Source: Nissolia schottii (taxonomy: Eukaryota > Streptophyta > Magnoliopsida > Fabales > Fabaceae). Taken from it: a stretch of DNA of 64,000 nucleotides. The stretch is taken from the NCBI GenBank assembly GCA_003254905.1, contig QANU01030006.1:1-64000 (forward strand). The letters are read 5' to 3'. The first letter of the stretch is position 1. Every line of letters begins with the position of its first letter. The notes under the pieces were generated by a model. The model had not been told where the DNA came from and did not search any database. It saw only the letters and a list, made by a program, of their open reading frames with translations. Made by a program: the position numbers and the translations under genes. Positions 11,321 to 23,215 of the stretch are shown here, one piece after another.

Positions 11321-12029
11321 GTCATAAATCATATTAAGTGGTTGTGAAATCTTTTTTAGGGCTTGAAACTGTCGACTGTTTGCTTAAGCCGCTAGAAACT
11401 TATTGTGATAATTCTTCAACAGTCTTCTTTACTAAATGAGACAATTATTCTAATTGTGCTAAAATATGAAATTGAAATACTTTGTCGTTAAAGAAGAAAT
11501 TCAGAAACATAGAGGTTCAATATAACACATTAGCAGTGACCTTATGATTGTTGGTCTATTAACGAAAGGGTTACCGACCAAAACATTTAGTGCATGTGTT
11601 GAAATTTTAGATGTTGTTGCCAAGGCATTACTATTTACTATGATGATGTTTGTATTTTATGTACGTTGACACTCTAGGCTCGTGAATGAACATGTTTCTG
11701 TGTTACCTATTTTTCAAGTTTGTATACTTGATAATATCATAATAAAGATAACAGGTTTTGTCTTTGATAAATACATTGAAGTTGGACCTTAATTACTCTT
11801 CATTATGTTTCACGTTAAGGAAGAATGTTGATGTTGTAGTACATAGAAGGGACTATGTCGGGAAATGATGACATACAACCATCATGACTCTCATTACCTT
11901 TTTACTTAGTCATGATATTACGGTATATCTAGCTAATATAATGAAGATTTAACTTCGTACTTATCTGAGCATTATGATTGTTTTTTAATTAAACTATGAA
12001 AGTATTGTTATATGAAACAAGTGGGGGAA

Positions 12030-12540
12030 TGTAAGAACAATGTCTCATATAATTGTGTTTCATATAACATTTAGTTAATTAATAATCATATGAATGTTAA
12101 ATATATTGACTATTTTATTGAAAAGACATCATTAATTGTGAATAGTCATGTCTGTAAAGACGTGAATATATAAATAGACATGACAATTGGGATAAGTATG
12201 ATGGAAGCACCCTTTCATGTCTATATAAAGAAAGGATGTGATCCTCTATACCCACCTTTTCAAGAGAAGTGCAATTTGTCCATCACTATTGTATTATTAA
12301 GAAAGAGGGTTAAGAGGGAAAAATCATATTCTGATTATCTAATGATCATCCCTTTCATTCAATTTCATGGAGCAAGATTCTTGATTGATCTCCAAGCCCA
12401 TATCAATGTTTTATTTTCATGGTAAACGAAACATACTTTTGTCTAAATCTTGTGAAAATCACAAAGTTCTAAGATCTTATATTAATAGTGTGTTTATGAT
12501 AATTGTTTGTGTATAAACCAATTATTGCTTGCATTAAACA
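12030..12540 (+). mobile_element. Putative Copia 3' LTR (unit 2)
   Basis: Duplicate of the putative LTR at 6546-7057, starting TGTAAGAACAATG after the same polypurine tract. It differs by a few substitutions. The right end is approximate. Confidence 0.5.
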
Positions 12541-14327
12541 CTAAGGTAAGCCTAAAGATTTAAGAGAATGTTCATTTTGCTCTTTCCTTGCTTTATTCTA
12601 AAAATAAAAAAAATAAACAAAAATTGACAGATCATGATTCCAAAGACACTAACAATTGAACTATGAAATAGTTATAAGTTAGTCTACTTCTTGCATAAAA
12701 AATTAAAAAATTGCTAATCTTACATAAATTTTATGAAAGTCAAACAAAAAGATGATCTTTTAAACTCTCTTTGCGTATTGCACTCCTGTAGGTCCATGGT
12801 CCATGGACGAACTTTGAACTGCATTGTATTTTTTTTTTAAAGTTGAACTGCATTGCATGCAGTCACAAAACTGATGAGTATAACAAATAGAATAATAGTT
12901 GCTAAAAGATTCAAGAAAGCACATAAAAAAGGAAAGTAAATAAGAGGTGTGTTTTAGAAATTTATGCTATGATTGCTTTTGCTGCTACGAAAGAAACATA
13001 AAAGTTAATCTAGTTATATACCATAGTTAATTCACGAACGATTCTTTGTTTTTGTTGGAAACTGTCTCGGTTAATAATTGTGCTAAATAAAGATTTTTTT
13101 TTGTTAGAAACCGCCAAAGTTTATACTTGCACTTAATCAGGCAAAAAAAAAATTGAGCAAGAAATTTTTTTATCTATGCTCGACACTTGGCACAATCTGA
13201 CTGTGATATTGTAGGAATTAGTTGAAAACCTTGAGTTATTACTTATTGTTATGTGCCTATGTTATAAGCATAACGAAAAAAGTCTCACAAGTCTGAAAGT
13301 TTAAAAAATATGTTAAGAATTGCTAGTGAGGTTCTAACCGAGCTGCGTTTATTGCTCGTTGAAAACTATTTCCAAACCCCCTCTTTGGCCTAGGTTTGGC
13401 ACATGCCTTTGAGAATTTCTTGAAGGGTTCCCTTTGAGGTAAAGCCCTACACTTTTAACTCAAAAGTGTATACAATAAATTCTTAATTACACTCGATTTT
13501 ATTTTGTTATTGTTTGTCATTTTTTTTTCAAGAAAAAAAAAAGGTTTTAGAACTGCCTATAACTGCAATAAATTGTTGATATCAATTCAATTTTTATATG
13601 CTAAACTTGTCATCAGTTTAGTTTAACAAATTGATACCAAAATATAAATAAAATATTAGGATTAAATTTGTTATTTGCTCTAAATATAATGTATTTAAAT
13701 AGTGTGAAACTAAGTGGTTATACTTTCAATCAACAAAATTGATAGCATACGTAGGTCTTATATTTTTTTTTAATTTAAAGATACATACAACCAGTTTTCT
13801 TTTCAAATTAAGCTTTCATTTTAGAAGATGCATTCAATTAAGATTGATGAAACTATATTCAATGTAGAGATTGGTCATGCTTTGTTGGTTAGGATATAAC
13901 CTTGGATAGGAATATTGTTGGTTTCACCTTTAGAAGGCTCTCGAACCCTTTGACATCGTTGCATAAGTAGTGCTTAGCTATGAAGCTAGTAATATAAACA
14001 TGAGTGAAAATTAAGCAGCATCATGTCATTGATTGGATGTGTAGAGATTCTTGATCCACTTTAGGTCATTTGGTGTTAAGTTTGGCATTAATTAGCCATA
14101 GGGAAACTTTGTACCACGAAAACGCTTTGAATAGAAAAACGGATAATCATATTAAAAATATTATTAAATAGATAAATTAGACACAATGATAACTTAGTGT
14201 AGATAAGAATAAAATAAAAATAAGCCTAAACTTAATTTAAGTCCTAACAAATTAATTTAAATTCTAAAAAATCCTAATTATTATCCTTTTACTTTGTCAT
14301 AAATATACAGTGGGCATATATCATCTT

Positions 14328-15714
14328 CTACTTAAAACAGAACAATGATTTCGGTTTTTTACTTGATGAACCTTCGCCACTGTCGCCACCATCGCGTTTT
14401 ATATCTGGTCCACAGGTGAAAAATTTAGCATCGACCGGTGATCCGAACTCATAAATTTGGGCATACTCTCGAATGTTGAAATTTTGGCGCCATCCTGGAG
14501 ATGACATGGTGCATGTACCCAAATGACGGAACAACACAAACACAATGCGATGATTACCACGTATTGTTTCTTTAGGACCTTCATACATCACAATCTCTTC
14601 TCCTATATATCATTAGTATTTTAGTACCAAAGAGAAAAAAAATGAAAATTAACCATTAGTATTGCTACCAAAGAAATCAAGAATTTCTTCTTCTTCTTCT
14701 TCTTTTTTCTTATAGGATTTTAATAACTAATGTATAGTCGAATATGAGATTGTGTAAGATTTTACCAAAATATAAATGAATCGAATTTTATACCATAAAT
14801 AAAAGTTATATAAGAATATATTTGGTTAGGGATAAAAATAGAAGAGAAGCTTTTATGAAAGAGGTGTATATGTAGTTTTACACATAAATCTTAATAAAAA
14901 TTAAATGTGTTTTTTTTCCTCTGAGTTTACTACGTACCGTGTGAAGCGAAGCATTTCCCTCTAGTTGATGGAATATTGGTCACCAACCTAGTTAATCATG
15001 AAGTAAAATAAATGATATAATATAATATAATATATACATGCACTTAGTAGTAACATTAAACTTATATTTTAGAATAAGTTACATTGAATTTTTTTTATAC
15101 ATTTACAAGGCATTTGTTTTAAGGAAGGGGCTTACCAATGCAAATACTCCCTATCTGTTGGATTAGTTGGGCAAGGCGCATCCGCGTCCACCATGATCTG
15201 CCAAAAGTACATATACATGCAATAAAACGTTGGTTTTATGATACCAATGACCCTAAAATAATGTTAGAGAATAGATTCAGTCCTACGAAAATTTCACATG
15301 ACTTAAATATGGGTCGATCTTTTTTTTTATTATTATAATAATTGTTTTTGTAGGCCGTCTATTTTGCTCCACCTTCGTGGTTAATAATAGAGATCACTAC
15401 ATGAAATTTTTACATAGCATGGTCCATTCTCAATGACCTAACTAGAGAGATGTAAAAAAGTAAAAAAATAAATAATAATGAATAATATAAAAGTCTTAAG
15501 GAATTGAATTTACTAGAGTATAATAAAGGTTCTTTGTGCCTTCTCCAATAAAACACACTTCTGGTTGATGCACAGTGTCGGAGGGCCTGAGACAGGAATC
15601 TTTGTCAATTTTTTGTTTGTTATAAAAAATCATCATATTGACGGAACTTGTAAAGCGATCCAGAACATCTCCTATTACTTTGCTACGAACAAGATGGACA
15701 TTTCCTTCAAACAT
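14328..15714 (-). CDS. FT-like: FT-like PEBP gene, copy 2 (4 exons)
   Basis: Exons on the minus strand are 15714-15514 (201 bp), 15197-15136 (62 bp), 14987-14938 (50 bp) and 14602-14328 (275 bp). Exon sizes and GT-AG sites match copy 1 exactly, and the product is 195 residues. Exon 2 reads MVDADAP...REYLHW, closer to canonical FT than copy 1. The FT Gln140 position is retained (PGWRQN), the Arg62 position is Lys, and Tyr134 and Arg130 are again Ser and Thr. In exon 1 the usual DPF is DRF, a change at a highly conserved proline. The frame is open, so this is not an obvious pseudogene. An in-frame Met five codons upstream (15729) is not available in copy 1, so the conserved Met at 15714 is preferred. 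The two proteins differ at 42 of 195 positions by hand count. Confidence 0.9.
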
Positions 15715-16798
15715 AGTTTTGATCCACATTGTCCACCTTGTTGATTTGGTAATTTAGTTTAATATATGTAAGAAAATGGGGGATTATATGCCTATATATA
15801 TATAATATTATATCAAACAAGATCAGAAATAATTTGATTTGCAAATCAATATCTATGTTTGGTATCTTAAGAAAATGTGATTGATTTGATTTTCTAAATC
15901 CATGAGAATTCAAGTTGCTTACATTAGAAATATTATCACTTTTGTAAGGATTGGCTTGGAATTAAATTTATTTTAACATAAAAGACTATGTATCCATATT
16001 CAACTAACTAAGGGTAAAAATTTTAATTACTCAAACAAAATCAAATCAATTTCTGTTTTAATGAATTTCAAACATGGTAATTCATTTCTAAATCAAATTC
16101 ATTCTCATCTCACGTAGTTGATTTTGAACATAATAATTGATTTGCAATCCAAATCAATTTCATTCAAATTATTTCTCATTTCATTTAATTTCAAACACAC
16201 TCAATAATTAGTTGGTTCAAGTCAGAAGTCTCAAATTTGAGTGAATGGATAAAAAGAAAAAACCTAGTGAGTTGCTCTGACTTGAGGCAGATTAGGTGCA
16301 AACTACATTAATGCGCCATTAATATTGATTCTCCTTAATTTTTTCCTTTTTATCTACTATCATTTATTTTATTTATCTACCTATTCTCACCCCCAATCAA
16401 GGCATGCGTGCTCAAGCTTTGATTTCAGTAGCACATTGCCCTATGACAATTATTATCGGAATTGATTGGGCTCATTAAACATGATTAGGCCTCATAATGT
16501 GATAATGAATTGGCAACCGTATTTAATTTTAGGATTTTGGTAAAGACAATGGTTAACAAATTTAAAGTAGTAAGATTTTATTTGCAAAACAAAATTTTAA
16601 AGAGAGTAATGCATTAAAAACATTAAAATTTTATTTTTTTCATAAAATATTTTTAGTTTAAGTTTTATAACAAATGCTTTTAGGGTACTTATTAACAAAA
16701 CTCTTAAATTTAGGCCCCAATTTTTCTTAGGCCTCGTGATAATATTTATGTAACAGCATAGTACTACTAATGAAAGAATAATTGATTGATGTTCCCAA

Positions 16799-17220
16799 TT
16801 GAGAATTTTTCGAAGGGCTCCTTTTAGGGTAAAGCCCTACAATTTTAGTTCAAAAGTTTACAATAAGTTATTAATTACACTTGATTTTATTTTCTTACTG
16901 TTTCTCATGTTTTCTTTCGGAAGAAAAAATATGTTTTCCAAATATAACGTTTTTGTTGGTGTTCATAAATATATTTTTTTTATTAATTCTAATATAATTA
17001 AGAGTAAATACTTATTTTAGTTTTAATATATTCATTTTGATTTCAATCTATTTAAAAAAAAACTGAAATCAATTTATTCTTTTCAATGAAATGTTGATAT
17101 CAATTCAGTTTTTATATTTTAAAATTGACATTAATTTAGTTTAATAATTGAGCAAGTGAGATCCTGTAAAATGAGATTCTCATTTCAAAGAGAAACTAAA
17201 AGATTTATACATTCAATCAA
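16799..17220. repeat. Older diverged partial copy of the tandem unit
   Basis: From the TTGAG at 16799 the sequence GAGAATTTTTCGAAGGGCTCC...GGGTAAAGCCCTAC matches 7937 onward (GAGAATTTCTTGAAGGGCTCC...GGTAAAGCCCTAC) at clearly lower identity than the two main units. Similarity resumes at about 17079-17220 (TGTTGATATCAATTCAGTTTTTATA; GAAACTAA...TCAATCAA), with extra sequence between. It is an earlier duplicate truncated at both ends. The 73-codon frame at 16799-17020 is not a convincing gene. Confidence 0.6.
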
Positions 17221-17234
17221 TAAAATGCATTCTG

Positions 17235-17334
17235 TAACATCCCGAGTTCCCGCGTACGGAAAGCCCGTCGTTTTTGCCGCCGAGAACGGCCGAGAAACGC
17301 CGAGAAACCAAGGGCGGAAGAGTTAAACCTCCGA
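17235..17334 (+). mobile_element. Possible LTR fragment in the nsLTP pseudogene
   Basis: A GC-rich island starts TGTAACATCCCGAGTTCC, which resembles the 5' end of some plant gypsy LTRs. It is unlike the AT-rich surroundings and begins exactly where similarity to nsLTP coding sequence stops. The other end and any duplication are not visible. Confidence 0.35.
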
Positions 17335-17476
17335 AATCCTAGATGTGTGGGAACGGGACTAATGGTGCAAGGGCACTAAGCACTTCCGCACATGAGATGG
17401 TTGCGTGGACCATGGGTGCACCCACCATGGCCATGCACACTAGAAGAACCGCCCATGCAAACTTGAGGCTAGCCAT
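17335..17476 (-). pseudogene. nsLTP pseudogene (5' fragment)
   Basis: On the minus strand, ATG at 17476 opens MASLKFAWAVLLVCMAM, with VGAPMVHA ending a signal peptide and then TISCAEVLSALAP. This is nearly the same start as the two intact nsLTP genes. The frame stops after PFPHI, the second cysteine (expected after LAP) is Leu, and the remaining six cysteines are absent because the gene is truncated next to GC-rich foreign DNA. The 5' flank (CTCAAATGGAAACAAG) still resembles that of the gene at 27358. The plus-strand 87-codon frame here is its antisense shadow. Confidence 0.8.
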
Positions 17477-19228
17477 TAGTTTATATATGCTCTTATCTCA
17501 AACTCAAATGGAAACAAGTGATGAGAAACCAAAAATTGCAGTGTGTTTGTTTTATTTTTCTTTGTTTAGGAGTGTTGCTTTGCTTCTGTACATAGAACAA
17601 ACTTGAATAAAAGCAAGATTAATGATACAATGGTCTCAGGTCTACATATGCTTATATGAACCCGAGACTAAAAAACCAAAAAGTAAACAATTTAGGCATG
17701 CTTTATTATACATCACATAATTTAAGATGTATCATGGATCACTTTACAATTCAGGCATAGTTTATTATAAATCGCATAATTATAGTTTTATAATGGTAAA
17801 ATTTTTACTATCTATTGATGTATCAATTTTTAATATTGGATGACACTTAATTGTATAAAAATAAATTTATACTATCAAAGCATAAAAATTCAATGCGTCC
17901 ATATATTGTGTGTTTCTAGAACATAATGGCCCCACAAGGCCTGTCCTGATGCTAATAACATATATGTCCTCTATATATAATAATGTATAGTAGATAAATG
18001 ATTGAATCTTTTTAGTAATTTCACGTGCCTTCTATTTTAATTTCATTTGCATTAAGTTGTTTATAAATAAATTTTGGGTTAATAAAGAATTTTTTTCTTA
18101 ATTATTTTAAAATCATATTTTTAAAATACTCGTGGGGATTTTTTCAGAGAATGGTGATCCAAGGAGAACATGGATGGGGGAATTTCCAACAGAAAATAGT
18201 GTGAACAAAGAAGGCGAGTGATCTAACAGCAGTGCATGGAAAGAGCAAGAAAGTATTCATTGCCCCCCCCCCCTTTATTTTCATCCATTGTTGGACATGG
18301 GTGTTTGATGCGACATTTGTGTTCCAGGTAGTATTTTACATGGACATCAAGCTTAGTCATGGGAGTTAGGGTTTACATGAGTGTTTTCAGTGATTCATCA
18401 CCAGGATTAGGTAGTGTCCAAATTTTGAAAGCGTTAGAGATTATGGGATATTTTTAATTTCTCTCTTTTAGTTAGAGATCACCTTGTCCAAAGTTGAAAT
18501 AGTAAAGGATTTATTTGAGAGTTTACTAAAATTCTAATAATTTTTTGAGTTTTGCTAAGAGCATTAATTAAGGGAGCTAAAATAGAAAGTTATAAATTGA
18601 TTAAGTATTTAATACCATTAAAAATATGCAAATTTTATTTTTTTCAATACAAAATTATCATACATGTTTTCTTTGCAATTTTTTTTTTCTTTTTGAAAAG
18701 GATGTGTCGTTAGAAAACGAAGTTGAACCTTAATGAATACACGAAGAAGGTGCTAAGAAATTACTAGCGGAAGTGTTCCAAGGATGAAATTAACTGTGGT
18801 AGTAGAAAATCTTGTACAGTTGCAACCAGCTTAGTAAGGACCCTAATGGTCAATTCAAATCTCATTTTTAACGGTATAATTAAGATGAAACTAGCTAACA
18901 ATCAAAATATTAAAACGAGAAAAACTTTTATTGAAAAAAAAAAAAAGAATTGTTAACATTCCAACACGTTAATATTAAATACCATAAAACCTTCAAAATT
19001 TTCTATTATGGAGTCGGTAACAAATATCTTGTAATGACACCAATAGTGAAAGAGGGAAACCGATCAAGCCGATAATGACAAGGCAGGGACCACAAATGAG
19101 CAAAACAACCTGGAGCTAGGAAGGGGTAAAAGGGTCAAAACACTCAGCTCATTCTACAGAATCATCAGCGACACCGTTCAATCGAGTCACCCCAAGGAGT
19201 TCATCACTCAAGCTCGGATCTAGGTAGG
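17477..19228. other. AT-rich intergenic DNA, end possibly gypsy gag flank
   Basis: No gene was recognised. A C9 run lies at about 18265 and A/T homopolymers are frequent. The last ~230 bases (19000-19228) are less AT-rich and probably belong to the gypsy gag remnant that resumes at 24399, since Copia-1 inserted between them. That link is an inference. Confidence 0.5.
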
Positions 19229-19469
19229 TAAAAGAGAATAAACGCGCGAACGTGCCCACCACGTGATGCCGTTCTCGCCAACTTGCATTCTGTTAGTTAG
19301 TTACAAGGGATTTGGATTTGTTACCGTGCTCTGCTTATTTGCAAGCACACCGTGCTCCCTCTTCTTGCTCTATATAAAACACACTGTAGCATTTCATTGA
19401 ATAATGAGAAACATAATTCATTTTTCAACCATTCTTCACTCTCTCGCTTTTGCTCTCTGATTCTTGTTA
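19229..19469 (+). repeat. Copia-1 5' LTR
   Basis: 241 bp with a promoter box CTATATAAAAC at 19369-19379. The first bases TAAAAGAG and last bases CTTGTTA are set by comparison with the 3' LTR and the adjacent primer site. Confidence 0.92.
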
Positions 19470-19516
19470 TGGTATCAGAGCTCTGATCTTCAGAGCTCTG
19501 CTGCGCTAGCTCGAGT

Positions 19517-21280
19517 ATGGTGCGTGCTCAAGGAAACCGTGTCAACGCCATGGCAGGGAACTCAGATGCTTCCGGTTGCAGCAATGGCGGAGATCCGGCA
19601 CAGAATCCAAGCAGTCCTTACTATCTTCATCCGAGCGAGAATCCCTCGATGATCATCGTTCCTGCACTTTTGGTAGGTCCGAACTATCACCGGTGGAGCA
19701 GGTCGATGAGAAGAGCCATGATTGCAAAGAACAAGTTTAAATTTCTCACAGGAGAAATTCCAAAACCGGATGAGTTTCATCCTCTGTTTGAAGCATGGGA
19801 GCGTTGCAACACTATGATCCACTCGTGGATCATGAATTCGGTGTCGCAGGCGATCGCCAGAAGCATAGACGGCATGGAAAATGCAGCTGCAGTTTGGAAG
19901 GATCTGGAAGAGCGTTTTGCTCAGGGAGACTTCCTCAGAATTGCTAAAATCCAGCACGATCTATATACTCTTCAGCAAGGTAATCTCTCTGTCAATGATT
20001 ACTTCACTGAACTGAAGTCTCTATGGGAGGAATTAGAGAACTACAGGCCGTGTATAGAGTGTGTGTGTGCAATCAGGTGCACGTGTGCAGCTACTAGAAA
20101 CAATAGGTTGCATAGGGAACAAGACTATGCACTGAGATTTCTTACTGGACTAGATGAGAAATTCACTAATGTTAGATCACAGATCTTGATGAGTGAGACA
20201 TTGCCACCATTAAATCGTATTTTTACCATGGTTTCTCAACAAGAAAGAGAACTAGATGGAGATTTTGTTGATGAGAACAAAGTTCAGATAAATGCAGCTG
20301 CATCTGTTGCAAACAATGGCAAATCCACTGTAAAACCCAAGGGAAATGGAAAATCGTGCACCAACTGTGGCAAGTCAGGGCACACCTATGAAGAGTGCTT
20401 CCGAATCATAGGTTATCCTGCACATTGGAAGAACAAGAACTCTGCAGCTAACTGTACAGAGGTTGAACAGAAACCTGATTCAGTATCAAAGACTCAGCAA
20501 CAAGACAATGGATCCGGATCCAATGCCTTTAGTCTCACACAAGAGCAGTATCAAAATTTGCTCACCTTAATCCAGCAGAATCAGCCTTCTGGTAATATTG
20601 TCCAGACCTCACAAGTGACAATTGATCCTTCATTGGGGATAAGCAGTTCAGGTATGCCATTTGCTTATGCCTCATGTGCATCATCCAAAACAGCATGTGG
20701 CTCATGGATCCTTGATTCAGGAGCTACGGATCATATATGTTCCAAATTGAATTGGTTCAGTTTTTACCAAGAAATTAAACCAGTGCAGGTTAGGTTACCT
20801 AATGGTGCCAGCATTTTGGCAAAATTCTCAGGAGCTGTTACTTTTGCTTCTGGTCTTAGATTAACTAATGTTTTGTTTGTGCCAGAATTCAAGATCAATT
20901 TAGTTTCTATATCTAAGTTGACCTGCACTAGGAATTATTCATTGACATTCCTTTGTAATGAATGTATCATACAGGATGTACACAAGATGAGAGTGATTGG
21001 TTTTGGTAGACAACTCCTCGGGCTATACTACTTGGTTGCTGAGAGTCCAAGACCTGTCACTACTGATATTGTTACTGATGCTGCTGACACTGCAGTAGTT
21101 GCTGCTGCCTCTATCAAAGTTCATAACTATGCTACCATCCCTGAAGATGCAATTTGGCATTTTAGATTAGGACACCCCTCACCCCATAGGATGAAACTTG
21201 TTAGCAAACAATTTCCTTATGTCTTGAATAACTCTTGTCCACCTTGTGACATTTGCAAAGCAAAAAAGATTGCCTTATGA
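19517..21280 (+). pseudogene. Copia-1 gag-protease-integrase start
   Basis: This 587-codon frame starts with a Copia gag (HPSENPSMIIVPALLVGPNYHRWS, the UBN2/gag family). It has a zinc knuckle C-x2-C-x4-H-x4-C (CTNCGKSGHTYEEC, around residue 280), then the retropepsin motif WILDSGATDHIC (around residue 400) and the GAG-pre-integrase block WHFRLGHPSPHRM. It ends CDIC plus seven residues, where intact relatives continue CDICxFAKQK. The integrase continues in another frame from about 21258, so this is the first part of a single broken polyprotein. The Met at 19517 is the first in frame after the primer site. Confidence 0.85.
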
Positions 21281-23215
21281 AATCAGCAGTTCCAAAGCAA
21301 TAGCATGTTTTGATCTTATACACATGGACATTTGGGGGCCATTCTCCACAAATGGATTACATGGACATAAATACTTCCTCACTGCTGTGGATGATCATAG
21401 CAGATTCACATGGACATTTCTAATGAAAGCAAAATCAGAAACTATGCCTAGCATTAAGAGATTTGTGGCTTTTATTCAAACTCAATTTAACAGCAAAATA
21501 AAGGTGATAAGAAGTGACAATGGACCAGAGTTTCACATTGCAAGTTTGTATGATTCTCTTGGCATAATTCATCAAACATCATGTAGAGAAACCCCTCAAC
21601 AAAATGCAAGGGTTGAAAGGAAGCACCAGCATGTGCTCAATGTGGCCAGGGCTCTCCTTTTCCAATCCAACCTTCCTAAACATTTCTGGTCCTATGCAGT
21701 AGCCTATGCTACTTACACCATTAACAGGATACCCACTCCCTTGCTGAACAGCATTTCCCCTTATCAGGTTCTCTTTGGCAGCAAGCCTGATCTGCATATC
21801 CTTAAGGCATTTGGGGGCCTTTGTTATGTTTCAACCATTTTAGCAGGGAGGGATAAATTTGATCCCAGGTCAGAAAAGTCAGTTTTCCTGGGTTTCAAAC
21901 CTGGCACTAAGGGTTTTGTGACCTATAACCTTCGAGCACACACTATTCAAATTTCCAGAAACGTGGTGTTTTATGACCACATCTTTCCCTACCAATCCCA
22001 CACCTCACTCCCACCTTTAACTCCCACCACACCTACCCAGGCCATAGAGGCCGAACCAGACTTCCTCCAAACTCAACCACCCCATAATCATAGACCTAGC
22101 CCAGCCACACCACCACCCGAGCCACAACACCTCAGTCCCAGCCCACCTAACACACACAACCCAAACCTCAGCCCTACCCCAGATTCTACCAGTGATGAAC
22201 CACACCAAACTTCAGCCCCAGCAACTGTCACAGGTGCCAGATCAAGGCGACCCCCAGCTTATCTAAAGGATTACTTGTGCAACCAAGTAGTATGTCCAAG
22301 GGCTACCACACCAATCCTCAACCACTCTCACTGTAAGTATCCCTTGTCCAAATTTGTCTCCTATGATAATTTAGCACCATCACTGGACTCCTTTGCATTT
22401 GCTGTGAATGCTGATATTGAGCCAAGAACTTATGCTGAGGCTAACAAACATGAGTGCTGGAGACTGGCAATGCAAGCTGAACTTGATGCACTTGCGCTAA
22501 CCAAGACTTGGGAAATCACTGATCTGCCCCCTGGTCATGTCCCCATTGGGAACAAATGGGTCTTCAAGATTAAGAGGAAGGCAGATGGCTCAGTTGANGC
22601 TGATATTGAGCCAAGAACTTATGCTGAGGCTAACAAACATGAGTGCTGGAGACTGGCAATGCAAGCTGAACTTGATGCACTTGCGCTAACCAAGACTTGG
22701 GAAATCACTGATCTGCCCCCTGGTCATGTTCCCATTGGGAACAAATGGGTCTTCAAGATTAAGAGGAAGGCAGATGGCTCAGTTGAACGCTACAAGGCGA
22801 GGCTCGTGGCTAAGGGCTACAACCAGGTGGAGGGCATTGATTATTTTGACACTTTCTCCCCCGTGGCAAAAATGACAACCATACGCACCCTTCTGGCCGT
22901 GGCATCCATCAAACAGTGGCATTTGCACCAGTTAGATGTCAATAATGCCTTCCTGCATGGGGATTTGAGAGAGGAGGTTTACATGGTGCTACCTCCTGGT
23001 TTATCCCACGCGGCACCAGGCAAAGTCTGCAAGCTTGTCAAAAGCCTCTACGGCCTTAAACAAGCAAGCCGACAGTGGTTCGAGAAGCTCACGGAGGTCC
23101 TGCTGCAATGCGGTTACTCACAGGCATTCTCTGACCACACCCTCTTTGTCAAGCATTCCTCCCCCCACTTCACTGCCCTCCTCGTCTATGTCGACGACAT
23201 CATTCTGGCAGGGAA
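21258..23215 (+). pseudogene. Copia-1 integrase and reverse transcriptase
   Basis: The frame, open from 21246, reads AKQKRLP then the integrase core. Catalytic Asp is in LIHMDIWGP, the second Asp in IRSDNGPEF, and Glu in QQNARVERKHQH. A Pro-rich linker (about 22010-22230) precedes the RT ([48 protein letters not shown]). The block at 22410-22786 contains a 63-codon direct duplication joined by an N, which is in frame only because one N is present. An extra G after YVDDIILAG closes the frame at 23228. Confidence 0.85.
22410..22786 (+). repeat. 188-bp direct duplication around a single N
   Basis: 22410-22597 and 22599-22786 match at 187 of 188 positions and are separated by one N at 22598. The block encodes the start of RT, which normal Copia elements have once. 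A single N exactly at the copy junction points to two contig ends that overlap but were not merged. Confidence 0.8.

Larger units (their letters stand above)
11321..16803. repeat. Tandem segmental duplication, unit 2
   Basis: This is the second 5483-bp copy of the segment at 5836-11320, in the same order and orientation. It holds a Copia remnant tail (11321-11620), a putative Copia LTR (12030 to about 12540, after GTGGGGGAA), spacer, and FT-like copy 2. It lacks the gypsy insertion, which lies just outside the left boundary of unit 1. The open frames at 12180-12425 and 15138-15338 are non-coding relics. Confidence 0.9.

Noticed and set aside
15715..15729. Upstream Met as the start of FT-like copy 2
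   Set aside because: The codon is ATT in copy 1, and the conserved N-terminal length of the family fits the inner Met at 15714.
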